This document shows, piece by piece, positions 26,381-35,599 of a stretch of 64,000 nt of DNA (position 1 is its first letter; each line of letters starts with the position of its first letter). Source of the DNA: Bacteroidota bacterium (GTDB lineage Bacteria > Bacteroidota > Bacteroidia > Chitinophagales > BACL12); the NCBI GenBank assembly GCA_016706865.1, contig JADJIS010000003.1:1736001-1800000 (forward strand). Direction: 5' to 3'. The notes under the pieces were generated by a model that had not been told where the DNA came from, made no database searches, and saw nothing but the letters and a program-made list of their open reading frames with translations. Made by a program: the position numbers and the translations under genes.

Positions 26381-27751
26381 ATGATTAAAAAAATACTCAT
26401 CGGATTCATTTTTTGTTTATCTGCATACACCTATGCAATTGGCCAAAATGATCAATTCGTAAAAAAAACGGATAGCTTACTTAATTATCTGCATCAAAAC
26501 AATCGTTTTTGCGGAAGCGTATTAATTTCCAAAGGGAATAATATCCTTTTTAATAAAACATTTCCTGCCAATGGCGAAACAAATGTTACGGAGCAGTATC
26601 GAATTGCATCTATTACAAAAATGTTTACTGCCGTGCTCATTTATCAATTGGTAGAAGAAAAAAAACTTTCGCTTTCGGAGAAATTACATACTTATTATCC
26701 TCAAATTCCAAATTCTGAAAAAATAACCATCCAACAAATGTTGGGACACCAAAGTGGCATTTTCGATCTTATCAATAATGATGATTTTTCCTCCATTCAG
26801 ACAAAAACAATGAACAAGGAAGATCTGATTCAACTCATGGTTGATCATGGATCTGTATTTAAGCCGGGAGAAAAAACCCAGTACAGTAATTCCAATTATA
26901 TTTTGTTGGGATATATTATTGAGGATATTACAAAAATTTCCTATAGTGCTAATATTCAAACGCGAATAGTTAAACCCCTTGTTTTAACTCAAACTTATGT
27001 GGAATCGGAAACAGTACCACAAACACGAAATTCGGGATATCAATTTAACGGTGCCGAATGGATTAATACCGGTGTGGAAACTAATGCTACTGTGAGTGCT
27101 GCCGCAGGTGCCATGATCTCCTCCCCAAAGGACCTCAATATTTTTATACAACAATTGTTTGAACAAAAATTGATAAACAAAACGCATCTCGACACCATGT
27201 GCAAACTCACGAATACAACTTATGGACATGGTATTTTTTATACACCATTTGAAAAACATATTGGATATGGACATACAGGACATATTGATGAATTCAGAAG
27301 TGCGGTTACCTATTTTGAAGAAGATAGTTTATGTATAGTATTATGTCTAAACGGATTAAATTATCCGATGAATGATATCGCATTGGGAGTACTCTCCTAT
27401 TATTTTGAAAAAGATTATAAGTTTCCCGAAGCAAGTTCCATTCAGATGGGTGCTGAACAATTAATTCCTTTTGAAGGAATTTACCGACTAAAACTTTTTC
27501 ATTTTATTCCGATCACAAAAATTAAAATAGCTAGTGAGAATGGTGTTTTAGTAACTGCTGCACTTAAAAATTTTGAAGCAGAAAAAGCAATAGCAGAACC
27601 AATTGCCAATGATACTTTTAAAAATTTTCAATATCGTTCCACCTTAACTTTTGAGTATAAAAAAAATAGCAAAGTAAAAGGTTGTTATTTTCAACAGGGA
27701 AAAAGTAAATTTTATTGTAAAAAATTGCAGCAAAACGATTCTGTATCATAA
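26381..27751 (+). CDS. Secreted serine hydrolase, class C beta-lactamase/penicillin-binding fold
   Basis: The frame extends to 26261, but the ATG at 26381 begins a clear signal peptide (MIKKILIGFIFCLSAYTYAIGQ) and is chosen, giving 456 residues. The active-site SxxK motif is ASITKMF, the YxN motif is YSNSNY, and the HTG-type third motif appears as GHTGHID, so the catalytic machinery is complete. The fold covers D,D-peptidases, esterases and beta-lactamases; no feature here proves antibiotic hydrolysis, and a periplasmic peptidase or esterase is at least as likely. A C-terminal beta-rich extension of about 100 residues follows the catalytic domain. The SET-domain gene is 20 bp downstream. Confidence 0.87.
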   Translation: MIKKILIGFIFCLSAYTYAIGQNDQFVKKTDSLLNYLHQNNRFCGSVLISKGNNILFNKTFPANGETNVTEQYRIASITKMFTAVLIYQLVEEKKLSLSEKLHTYYPQIPNSEKITIQQMLGHQSGIFDLINNDDFSSIQTKTMNKEDLIQLMVDHGSVFKPGEKTQYSNSNYILLGYIIEDITKISYSANIQTRIVKPLVLTQTYVESETVPQTRNSGYQFNGAEWINTGVETNATVSAAAGAMISSPKDLNIFIQQLFEQKLINKTHLDTMCKLTNTTYGHGIFYTPFEKHIGYGHTGHIDEFRSAVTYFEEDSLCIVLCLNGLNYPMNDIALGVLSYYFEKDYKFPEASSIQMGAEQLIPFEGIYRLKLFHFIPITKIKIASENGVLVTAALKNFEAEKAIAEPIANDTFKNFQYRSTLTFEYKKNSKVKGCYFQQGKSKFYCKKLQQNDSVS

Positions 27752-27771
27752 CCGGAAATTAATTCTGAAGA

Positions 27772-28200
27772 ATGGATATTACAATAAAAATTGACGCCGA
27801 AGAATCTGATTATTTATATACGCAAGTTTCCCAAATTGCAAATGCGGGTTTAGGATTATATACAGCGATCACCATTCACCGTTCAGAGATAATTGCAGTT
27901 TTTACAGGAGAAACCCTAAATTCAAAACAATCTAAAAAAAGAGCGGATAAGGGAGAAAACGCCTATTTTTTAAAGCTTCCCAATGGCGATATTCTGGATA
28001 CCAATAATTCGAAATGTTTAGCCGGATTTGCAAACGACGCCGAAGGAACAATTAAGTCAGCATTTAAAAATAATGCCGAAATAGTAATGGACGATGAACA
28101 AAATATCTGTTTATTGGCAAAGAAAAAAATAGCAGCCGGAGAAGAAATTTTTTGTGCTTACGGAAAAAAATATTGGGCGGATAAAAATCAAACTCCTTAA
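27772..28200 (+). CDS. SET-domain protein, putative lysine methyltransferase
   Basis: A 142-residue protein consisting almost only of a SET domain. Visible are GLGLYTAITIHRSEIIAVFTGE (the N-terminal SET strand pair), YFLKLPNGDILDTNNSKCLAGFANDAEG (in place of the usual NHxC cofactor motif), the NNAEIVMDDEQNICLLAKKKIAAGEEIFCAYG core, and the terminal YGKKYW whose Tyr is expected to be catalytic. It would use S-adenosylmethionine to methylate a protein lysine. No pre- or post-SET cysteine clusters. It lies 20 bp after the serine hydrolase gene and is likely co-transcribed. Target unknown. Confidence 0.8.
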   Translation: MDITIKIDAEESDYLYTQVSQIANAGLGLYTAITIHRSEIIAVFTGETLNSKQSKKRADKGENAYFLKLPNGDILDTNNSKCLAGFANDAEGTIKSAFKNNAEIVMDDEQNICLLAKKKIAAGEEIFCAYGKKYWADKNQTP

Positions 28201-28204
28201 AAAA

Positions 28205-28238
28205 CAAAAAACCGGTCAACTAAACTAGCGACCGGTTT
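28205..28238. terminator. Bidirectional terminator between convergent genes
   Basis: AAACCGGTC / GACCGGTTT, a perfect 9-bp stem with a 12-base loop, with an A-run on its left side (T-run for the minus strand). It separates the SET gene and the propeller protein gene. Confidence 0.8.
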
Positions 28239-28256
28239 CTGATTGAGGAGCAATCT

Positions 28257-30368
28257 TTATTTAGCGATACAAAACCTTGTTGTATAATTTTGAGAATTAT
28301 CTGAAGATATCACTTTAAGTAAATAGATACCATTAGCAAGTCCACTAATATCAATTGAATTCGTTTTATTGATCGTATTTAAAACAACACTTCCATTAAT
28401 GTTTACGATCTGAATATTCATATTTTCCAAGCCAGCTGTTTCAATATTAATATGATCTGCCGCTGGGTTAGGAAATAATTTTATAGATTCATTATCCATG
28501 GTTATAACATCTACAGGATCAACTTCAGCACGTAATAAACTTATTCCTGCGTCACTCGTTGCCATCCAAATATTGAATGCCTCATCTACAACTAAAAAAT
28601 TAAGTGCATTCGAGATAAGTGAAGCATCTTCTGAGGTATTAAAATATTCCCATGTCCCATCATTGGTATCATAACTATGGAAACCTTCCGTTCCATCAGT
28701 TAATCCGAAATAAACTTTAGTCCCCTGGAAAGCAAACTCAATAATAAAATCTCCATCATTTCCCACTGTAAAATCGGTCCATTCAGTACCATCATACATA
28801 TACACTTTATTATTGTTAGCACCGAACCACACATTACCTGCATCATCACATGAAATTTCCTGAATGCTGGAGCCGTCAGCCATTGCTGCTACGTCGCTGC
28901 TATTGATAAGATCTTCAGTAACAAAATCATATTTTACAATTCCATTTATTCTACCTAACCATAATAATCCTCTGGCCTCATCATACTCAACACTCATAAA
29001 CCAGGAAGATACAGCATAGGTTTCAATTAATAATTCGGTAACGCCTCCCTCCGATTTAAATAATCCCTCTTCATTCACAAAATAAACAACTCCATCAGCA
29101 GTAACATCATAATCGAAAATATAAATAGAGCTGTAACCGTCGGCATAAGGAATATGTGTCCAACTCACTCCATCATAATATTCAATTAAATTGCCGTAGT
29201 CTATTGCATACAACATATCATTTATATATTTCAGATCGTATGCACCATACACAGAAGGAGCATCAACATAAAATTCCCAATTATTAATATCTGCATTATA
29301 GGAATATATTTTAGAAGCAGATAACATAAGTATATCTCCTTCACCATTAATTGTTAATCCCTGAATATTATTGGAGGTGAAATTAAATTCTTTCGTATCA
29401 AAAACATCCATTCCGGAAGCATCCGCTTTAATAAGGGATGGCACATTAAGATAAGCATATTCATTCAGATAAAAATCTGTCCCGTTTGCAAATAATAATT
29501 TTTCAAACGAATAGGTATCTACCGTTTTCACAAGCTCCCAGGAAAAACCTACTAATTTATAAATCTCCACATTATCAACAAAACAATACAATGCATTATC
29601 GAAACCTCTCACAATATTATTTACGAATGCAAATTCAGGCAAACCATCTTCGGCGGGAGCGTATGTGCCATCCTTGAATTGAAATTCCAGAAAACCGAAA
29701 TTATTAATGAGATATGTATCTTCATCCACACCATATAATCTTACTGTGGTAGGTGAACATGCAAGCACCGTGGGACTATCTGAATTAGGAAAGGAATCAA
29801 TCGGTGTATTGGTAACTGCATCTATCACCAAACAATTTGTTCCGGTAAATATCAGCACATTATTATCAGGTGTGATATCAAAATCCCAAGCATTCATATC
29901 CCAACCTATTCCTTCTATGGAATTCACGAAAGTATATTCATGTGATGTGCAATCAAATTTATATAAACCGCCATCTGTTTGCAACCATAAATTTCCGGTC
30001 ATGTCGAACTTCATTCTGTAAAGCTGAAAAGAGGCCGGAAAATCGTAAGTGATCCAATTTTCACCGTCCCATTCCACAACACCGGCATCATAGGTTCCAA
30101 CCCAAATTACACTTGTAACAGAACTGATCGCAACCTGTTCGATGGAGGCCGATGGCAATCCATCAACACTCATTTTATGATAGGTTTTTACACCAGTAGT
30201 AGTATTAATATCAATTACACCACCCTTACAACTTGTCCAGATATGGTCACCGATTGGTTCTGCATCCGTTATAGCCGTAATGTTGCTGTAGTTTTCCCAG
30301 CTTTGACCGAAAACTTCGGTTTGACTTCCAAGAAGTAGAAATGCAAAAATGTAGATTAATTTTTTCAT
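28257..30368 (-). CDS. Secreted beta-propeller protein with T9SS sorting domain
   Basis: A 703-residue exported protein: signal peptide MKKLIYIFAFLLLGSQTEVFGQ, then about 600 residues of repeated strands of the type IWVGTYDAGVVEWDGENWITY, LWLQTDGGLYKFD and VWFGANNNKVYMYDGTEWTDF. These resemble the two-component-regulator propeller blades of Bacteroidota sensor proteins, but here without any membrane or kinase part. The C-terminal 75 residues are a T9SS type-A sorting domain (LFPNPAADHINIETAG ... LANGIYLLKVIS). It is predicted to be a surface-attached or released binding protein; ligand unknown. Confidence 0.85.
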   Translation of the reverse strand: MKKLIYIFAFLLLGSQTEVFGQSWENYSNITAITDAEPIGDHIWTSCKGGVIDINTTTGVKTYHKMSVDGLPSASIEQVAISSVTSVIWVGTYDAGVVEWDGENWITYDFPASFQLYRMKFDMTGNLWLQTDGGLYKFDCTSHEYTFVNSIEGIGWDMNAWDFDITPDNNVLIFTGTNCLVIDAVTNTPIDSFPNSDSPTVLACSPTTVRLYGVDEDTYLINNFGFLEFQFKDGTYAPAEDGLPEFAFVNNIVRGFDNALYCFVDNVEIYKLVGFSWELVKTVDTYSFEKLLFANGTDFYLNEYAYLNVPSLIKADASGMDVFDTKEFNFTSNNIQGLTINGEGDILMLSASKIYSYNADINNWEFYVDAPSVYGAYDLKYINDMLYAIDYGNLIEYYDGVSWTHIPYADGYSSIYIFDYDVTADGVVYFVNEEGLFKSEGGVTELLIETYAVSSWFMSVEYDEARGLLWLGRINGIVKYDFVTEDLINSSDVAAMADGSSIQEISCDDAGNVWFGANNNKVYMYDGTEWTDFTVGNDGDFIIEFAFQGTKVYFGLTDGTEGFHSYDTNDGTWEYFNTSEDASLISNALNFLVVDEAFNIWMATSDAGISLLRAEVDPVDVITMDNESIKLFPNPAADHINIETAGLENMNIQIVNINGSVVLNTINKTNSIDISGLANGIYLLKVISSDNSQNYTTRFCIAK

Positions 30369-30512
30369 AGTTTTTTATTTTCAAAGGCAAATTTCAGGTC
30401 AAAAAAATCAATAATCAAATCATATTATGGTCATAAATTACATGTCTAATGGGATTTTTTTGCCACAAACAGTCAATTTTTCATTACTTTTACCCTAATA
30501 AATTAAAAGTCA

Positions 30513-32003
30513 ATGAAAAGTCCTTCCGGCGAACTATTCCAACTTATTCATTCGATGAGCAAACCTGAAAAACGGTATTTCACCTTACAGGCTGAACGCC
30601 ACTTTCCAGGCGACAATCAATATGCGAAGTTATTTCAATTAATTGAAAGCAGAGCGTTTTATGATGAGGCAGAACTGTTAAAACTATTTAAACCCACCAT
30701 CTCAGCAGCTCATTTTGCAGTTTTAAAAAAACAATTGTATGAAAATGTTTTGGAAGCATTACACCGATACGACGAATTTGCTGATCCTGAACAAAAGATC
30801 AGTAAAGGCATTCATTACTGCAATATTTTATTGAATAAGGGATTATATGATCAGTGTATAAAACAAATAAAAAAATACAAAACGCTTGCTTATAAATATG
30901 AAAAATTTGAAAATGTAATAGACCTGATAGAAATAGAAAAAAGGTGGATAACCAAAACACAATTCAGTTCTGTAACCTTTAAACAATTAGGAGTGCTTAG
31001 TACAGAGCTGATATTCTGTGCGGACCAACTTAAAACAAGTAATACTTATTGGTTACAAAGCAACACGATTTATAAATTACACTATGAAAAAGAGATCGCT
31101 AAGGGAAAGGAGAATAAAGAATTATATCGGTTAATAGGAGATGAACAATTTATTGACGAATCCAAAGCAACAACTTTTAAAGCAAAACTCGACAGATTAC
31201 AAATAAAGGCGCTCCATGCATTTGTAAACGGAAATGTAGAAAACGCTTACGAACTGAACAGTAATTTTCTCCAGTTAATCGACAAAAATATTCACCTCAA
31301 ATCACTATTTGCCGATCGTTATTTTTCAGCTTTAAATAATTACCTGATCGATAGTTTGATTCTACAAAAGTTCGATGCTTTATTAAAGGGAATTGATGTT
31401 TTGCGAACTTTACCAGGCCTCCCGGAATTCAAGCACATTCAACATTTGGAGGCTAATGTGTTCAGATTAAGTTATTTGTTGGAGCTAAATTACTTCGTAT
31501 CGCAAGAGCTATTTAAGGAGGCATTATTATGTGTGGAACAGGTAAAAAAAGGTTTGAAGAAACATGGGGAAAAGATTCCAAAACCTAACATTATTACTCT
31601 GCGTTATCTCTCCGCATATGTTATGTTCTGCAACGGGAAATTTGAGGATTGTATCAGTGAATTATTGCGTTTATTCAAAATCAAAGAATCAGAAATGATC
31701 CCGGATCTATATCGCGATAGCCGGATAATGCAATTATTATGTCATTTTGAATTAGGCGATTATTTTTTGGTGGAGTCGCAGATAATATCATTACAGAGAT
31801 ATTTGTCAGCCCAAAAAATGAAATATCAAACCTATGGTGCAATTATTCGTTTCATAAAACAATATGCTCAAAAAATACAAAAACCCAAGAAAACTGACCT
31901 GGAAATTAAACTAATCAGCTTTGCTCAAAACGAAAATGAAAAAATGGTATTCAACAACATAAATTATTTATATTGGATTCGGAATATCAGCAAAACAAAA
32001 TAA
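30513..32003 (+). CDS. Hypothetical helical protein, conserved-looking, TPR-like
   Basis: A 496-residue cytoplasmic protein with no signal peptide or membrane segment. The sequence is almost wholly alpha-helical, with repeated helix pairs (YCNILLNKGLYDQCIKQIKKYKTLAYKYEKF, LELNYFVSQELFKEALLCVEQVKKGLKKHG, YVMFCNGKFEDCISELLRLFK) in the style of tetratricopeptide solenoids. The N-terminus PSGELFQLIHSMSKPEKRYFTLQAERH is distinctive. No catalytic motif is visible and it is not assigned to a named family. A scaffold or protein-binding role is a guess. Confidence 0.75.
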   Translation: MKSPSGELFQLIHSMSKPEKRYFTLQAERHFPGDNQYAKLFQLIESRAFYDEAELLKLFKPTISAAHFAVLKKQLYENVLEALHRYDEFADPEQKISKGIHYCNILLNKGLYDQCIKQIKKYKTLAYKYEKFENVIDLIEIEKRWITKTQFSSVTFKQLGVLSTELIFCADQLKTSNTYWLQSNTIYKLHYEKEIAKGKENKELYRLIGDEQFIDESKATTFKAKLDRLQIKALHAFVNGNVENAYELNSNFLQLIDKNIHLKSLFADRYFSALNNYLIDSLILQKFDALLKGIDVLRTLPGLPEFKHIQHLEANVFRLSYLLELNYFVSQELFKEALLCVEQVKKGLKKHGEKIPKPNIITLRYLSAYVMFCNGKFEDCISELLRLFKIKESEMIPDLYRDSRIMQLLCHFELGDYFLVESQIISLQRYLSAQKMKYQTYGAIIRFIKQYAQKIQKPKKTDLEIKLISFAQNENEKMVFNNINYLYWIRNISKTK

Positions 32004-32020
32004 AAACGTAAAAAAATAAT

Positions 32021-32890
32021 TCAATAAAACTGAATAAATGTCTGATCTTTTCCAAGGTTACTATCATATTCGATCCTAAACGAATAACTTTGTTGGTTAA
32101 CAACCCCGCCCTTTATAGTAAAATTGGTAATATATTGAACTCCGTCACCTATTTCATCATTTATTACCTCACTTATAATATCCCATTGATCATCTAAACA
32201 GTGTGTAGTTTTTGCTACCAAATATTCATATTGATTTTTAGCCAATTGGGGGTCATTACCTGAGTAAATTATCTCTTTATAGTCAGAAAGTTCCTCTTTA
32301 TTTAAAAAGCCGGTTCCACCCTTCATTAATGTATTATTAGTGCTTTCGGGAACTTTTACACCTTCCAATTGAGTATACACCGGCAACAACTTCCAAAAAC
32401 ATTGCCAGTGATTGATCAAATAGGTCAGCCGTTGACAAAAATCGACTTCAATATTATATTGCATTTGTTCTACAGATAATTTCCTTACTCCATAATCAAA
32501 TGCACCTGTATTATAATTATACATGGTTGAATAAAGAATAATAAAGGCGGTATCTCTTTGTGCAACGATAGTTGAATACGAAACGTAGGCATCATCACCA
32601 TACTTCTCGGTAATTCCCAAATTCCAATAAAGCGCCATCGTATCCATCGTATAAATCTGTGGAACAAAATCGCGAGCTACCATATATAAAAAAATCCCCT
32701 CCCCTGCTTTTATATCCATCTGGAGATATTTAAAATAATGGGTGGAATCTAACACTTCGTCTTCATAATTTAATACATCTTGTTGCTCAAATTGCGCAGT
32801 ACCAAGTGGGACATTTTGTGCCTCCAAAGATATTGTTCTGCTTAAATAAAATAAAAAGCAGAGAATTGAAAATAAATAATATCTGTTCAT
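32021..32890 (-). CDS. Secreted hypothetical protein, paralogue A of a tandem pair
   Basis: A 289-residue exported protein with signal peptide ending at SLEAQ (about residue 25). It is related along its whole length to the protein encoded at 33304-34167. Shared blocks are IKAGEGxFxxxVAxxFxPQIYxxDT near 60-85, the RxLSxEQMxx stretch near 140, the CxxLxYxIxxWQCxW segment near 155-170, LMKGGxGxL near 190, and a C-terminal TNFxIxGG...FY. The Cys and Trp residues of the middle block are conserved in both. Family not recognised. It meets the helical protein gene tail to tail with a 17-bp gap. Confidence 0.75.
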   Translation of the reverse strand: MNRYYLFSILCFLFYLSRTISLEAQNVPLGTAQFEQQDVLNYEDEVLDSTHYFKYLQMDIKAGEGIFLYMVARDFVPQIYTMDTMALYWNLGITEKYGDDAYVSYSTIVAQRDTAFIILYSTMYNYNTGAFDYGVRKLSVEQMQYNIEVDFCQRLTYLINHWQCFWKLLPVYTQLEGVKVPESTNNTLMKGGTGFLNKEELSDYKEIIYSGNDPQLAKNQYEYLVAKTTHCLDDQWDIISEVINDEIGDGVQYITNFTIKGGVVNQQSYSFRIEYDSNLGKDQTFIQFY

Positions 32891-33303
32891 CGTAAAAAGG
32901 TTTAGGTAGTATAAATTTCAAATCTAAGAATGAATCCGGGCCGTGGTGAAGCATCAGGCGTTTCAAGTGACCTTCGCTCTTCAAATTCTTCCCGCTATAA
33001 TATATTTTCTTAGCTGAAATATCTAAAATAATAACACATAAAAACAACAAATCATTCCAGAAAAATTACATAATGGACTTTTTACAACTAATATATTTAG
33101 TCAGGTATCTGCAAATGGGAAAAATGATTATACAATTCTTATTTAATCACTTGAAGAAAAAATACAATGACGAAATAGGTGATTACAATCATCATTTTAT
33201 ATTTTATTTCATGCCTGTACATCAAAATAAAGGTTACCGAATTCGTAACCACCATTTTAATTAAACGACATCTAAATAATAATCGGTTAAATCTGGTGAG
33301 ATA
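32891..33303. other. Gap between the two paralogues, no gene seen
   Basis: The 413 bp are AT-rich. A 63-codon open frame at 33073-33264 on the plus strand has no recognisable features and is not called. No strong hairpin or repeat was noticed. The intergenic position suggests each paralogue has its own promoter. Confidence 0.5.
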
Positions 33304-34167
33304 TTAATAAAAGTCAATATAAACATTACAACCCATATCACCATCACAAGATTGAGATATCACGAATGATCCAGATGGATCTTTAGCACTTGCGCCTCTT
33401 ATAATGAAATTTGTTTCATATTTCTCCACTACACCACTGGAATTTATTACATCATTCGTCAATATTTCCCACTCCTGCGATTGCAGACAATTACGTGTAT
33501 CCGTTACCACTTCATCATATTTATTTTTAGCGAGCGCAGCATTATCCAATTTATAAAGGATCTCGTGATAATCAGTAATTCCGGTAATTTGCAAAGCTCC
33601 AATTCCACCTTTTACCAGCGAATTTTTTGCACTGGATTCACCTAAAACACCACTGGGAGTATAATCCGGAATCGACACCAAACCCCACATACACTGCCAA
33701 TTGGATATAAAATAAGAAAGTTTATCGCAATAAGAATCTGAACTTTCAAAATCCATTTGTTCGGCTGAAAGTATTCTATATCCGTAAATATAATCGCCTG
33801 TAACATCTTTATCTACCGTAGAATATATTATTTTAATGGTGGTGTCCGTTTTAGGAGCAATGGATATTTTAGACATAAAAAGTCCCGGCCCGAATTCTGC
33901 GGACGAACCCATGGTCCATTTTTGCATCAAAGTATCCGTTATATATATTTGAGGAAAAAATGCACCCGCAACTGTAAAAAAGAACGCACCCTCACCTGCT
34001 TTTACCGAAATTTGAGATTCTTTATAAAATTGTCCGGATTTTAGTGTCATATCAATTACGTCAAAATAAGTTACTTCTTCAAATTTTTCCGGCCATACCT
34101 GGATATTTTGAGCAGTAATATGATATACATTAATCACAAAAAATATTATCAAATAAAAGCCTCTCAT
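33304..34167 (-). CDS. Secreted hypothetical protein, paralogue B of a tandem pair
   Basis: A 287-residue exported protein with signal peptide MRGFYLIIFFVINVYHITAQ. It aligns by eye with the 289-residue neighbour encoded at 32021-32890 (VKAGEGAFFFTVAGAFFPQIYITDTLMQKW; ILSAEQMDFESSDSYCDKLSYFISNWQCMWGL; LVKGGIGALQITGITDYHEILYKLDNAALAKNKYDEVV). The pair presumably arose by duplication and has diverged substantially. No sorting domain is present, so it may stay in the periplasm or be secreted otherwise. Function unknown. Confidence 0.75.
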   Translation of the reverse strand: MRGFYLIIFFVINVYHITAQNIQVWPEKFEEVTYFDVIDMTLKSGQFYKESQISVKAGEGAFFFTVAGAFFPQIYITDTLMQKWTMGSSAEFGPGLFMSKISIAPKTDTTIKIIYSTVDKDVTGDYIYGYRILSAEQMDFESSDSYCDKLSYFISNWQCMWGLVSIPDYTPSGVLGESSAKNSLVKGGIGALQITGITDYHEILYKLDNAALAKNKYDEVVTDTRNCLQSQEWEILTNDVINSSGVVEKYETNFIIRGASAKDPSGSFVISQSCDGDMGCNVYIDFY

Positions 34168-34373
34168 GTGTATTTGGTTTAGGTTTAAAAATACAAATAT
34201 ACATTTTTCGTGAAATCGTGAAATATCATATCAAAGGCGGGTAACTGATCATTTATGAATAATTACAATGGGAACCTTTTGTTCCAATTTATAGAAATTC
34301 TGTTTATTTGTTTAATGAGTATAACATCTTCTTAAACAAAATTTTATTTAAACTTTAAACAAAAAGATCACAA

Positions 34374-34408
34374 ATAAAAAAGGCTGTCAGCACAAATGCC
34401 GACAGCCT
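34374..34408 (-). terminator. Rho-independent terminator of the Hsp20 gene
   Basis: AGGCTGTC / GACAGCCT with an internal GCA/TGC extension. An A-run on its left gives the T-run on the minus strand; a T-run on the right could make it work on the plus strand too. Confidence 0.8.
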
Positions 34409-34430
34409 CACTTTTTTAAATTTTACTTAA

Positions 34431-34817
34431 TTACTGCACATTGATCTTTTGCTTTTCGGCGACTTCACCTTTAAGCAAGGGCAGATGAATATGCAATACA
34501 CCATCCTCGTATTTTGCAGTAATAGCACTGCCATCGATTGCAGCACCTAAACTGAAATTACGGGTAAATCCACCCCGGCTATATTCTCTGCGAATCCACT
34601 CCGGTCTCGGAAACCCTTCAGGTGGTTTGTACGAAACGGTAAGTTCACCTCCTGCGAGATCAACCCCAAAATGTTCGCGAATACGACCCGGTGCAAAAAC
34701 AAGCATTTCGAAGCTGTTTTCCGTCCGGTAGATGTTAACCGCGGCTCTTTCCATTGAACGGTAAAGCAGATGCCGCGAACTGCTTCCGTGAGCGCCTTTT
34801 TGCGGCGCATGTCTCAT
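34431..34817 (-). CDS. Hsp20/alpha-crystallin small heat-shock protein
   Basis: A 128-residue cytoplasmic chaperone that holds unfolding proteins. The alpha-crystallin core runs from about 28 to 120: VNIYRTENSFEMLVFAPGRIREHFGVDLAGGELTVSYKPP, then RREYSRGGFTRNFSLGAAIDGSAITAKYEDGVLHIHLPL, including the conserved xxYEDGVLxIxLP strand. The N-terminal arm is very short (about 25 residues), and the C-terminal tail EKQKINVQ carries an IxV motif of the type used in oligomer assembly. One 60-base row counts at 50% G+C, against roughly a third in neighbouring genes, which hints at transfer or strong codon selection. A 7-bp repeat array lies just upstream. Confidence 0.88.
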   Translation of the reverse strand: MRHAPQKGAHGSSSRHLLYRSMERAAVNIYRTENSFEMLVFAPGRIREHFGVDLAGGELTVSYKPPEGFPRPEWIRREYSRGGFTRNFSLGAAIDGSAITAKYEDGVLHIHLPLLKGEVAEKQKINVQ

Positions 34818-34910
34818 TGTAATACATAATACAATTTTTTGGTTAAATAATTAATTATCAATTGGTAAGTCGTATTTAATTGCTAAATATTGTTTCATCT
34901 CTAAATTTCT

Positions 34911-34994
34911 GAGTTCTGGGTTCTGAGTTCTGGGTTCTGGGTTCTGGGTTCTGGGTTCTGGGTTCTGGGTTCTGAGTTCTGAGTTCTGAGTTCT
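34911..34994. repeat. Twelve-copy 7-bp tandem repeat (GRGTTCT)
   Basis: Twelve contiguous units of GGGTTCT or GAGTTCT with no indel; the order is A,G,A,G,G,G,G,G,G,A,A,A at the second position. It sits about 95 bp upstream of the Hsp20 start codon. Confidence 0.95.
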
Positions 34995-35219
34995 GACATG
35001 TAGTAGATCTCCTTCGTCGATCACTATATGTTTCAGTTCTGAGTTTATTTCGGAGGAGACAATTGTCTCTGCCTGGAACTTTGAGTGAGATGGTTGAAGG
35101 AGTTGAAGGAGTTTGTTACGGAGGAAAATCTTGCGGGCGAGAATCTGTTTAATGCCTGCCCGGCCACTGACGGGTTCTTTATTCCTTGTTCTTTATTCGA
35201 TATTATTTCAAAACTTTCA

Positions 35220-35513
35220 TTGTTTGCAAAAGTTTCCCGTCTGTGCTCCGATTTTTATTTTTTATTTTTTGATTGTTATTTATTATTTCCTCCATCTTCA
35301 TTTCGGAGTAAAATTTTCCAATGATACAAACTGCCCACTGCCCACTGTTGACTGTTGACTTATTTTACATGGTTTACAAAAGTTTCTGGGTTGCAATCCG
35401 ATTAATATTTTTTATTTTTTGATTGTTATTTGATATTCATCCTGTTTCAATTCGGAGGAAAATCTTCCGATAATACGCACTGCCCTCTGCCCACTGCCCA
35501 CTGTTTACTGCTA
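35220..35513. repeat. Two tandem ~150-bp head/tail repeat units
   Basis: Units start at 35220 (TTGTTTGCAAAAGTTTC) and 35370 (TGGTTTACAAAAGTTTC). Both share TTTTTTATTTTTTGATTGTTATT, then a TTCGGAG segment, then a head (35316-35335 and 35465-35484), then a CTGCCCACTGTTGACTG-type tail. Confidence 0.8.
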
Positions 35514-35575
35514 CCTCCCCTCTGTCACATTTCCATCAAATTATTTCCCCCACGAAACATCCCCTGCATTTTTAT

Positions 35576-35583
35576 TAAATTTG
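35576..35583 (+). promoter_or_regulatory. -7 box (TAAATTTG) of the dioxygenase-like gene
   Basis: Perfect TAnnTTTG 16 bp before the ATG at 35600. Confidence 0.45.
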
Positions 35584-35599
35584 TAAATAATCAGACATT

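Larger units (their letters stand above)
34818..35599. other. Gene-free region between Hsp20 and the dioxygenase-like gene
   Basis: No gene in 782 bp. It holds the GGGTTCT array (34911-34994), two head/tail units 150 bp apart (35220-35513), and a -7 box for the downstream gene. Confidence 0.7.

Noticed and set aside
33073..33264. 63-codon plus-strand frame between the paralogues
   Set aside because: No recognisable features or supporting promoter; composition is plain AT-rich intergenic DNA.
34911..34994. Possible CRISPR array
   Set aside because: The units are 7 bp and contiguous with no spacers, and no cas genes are in the window.
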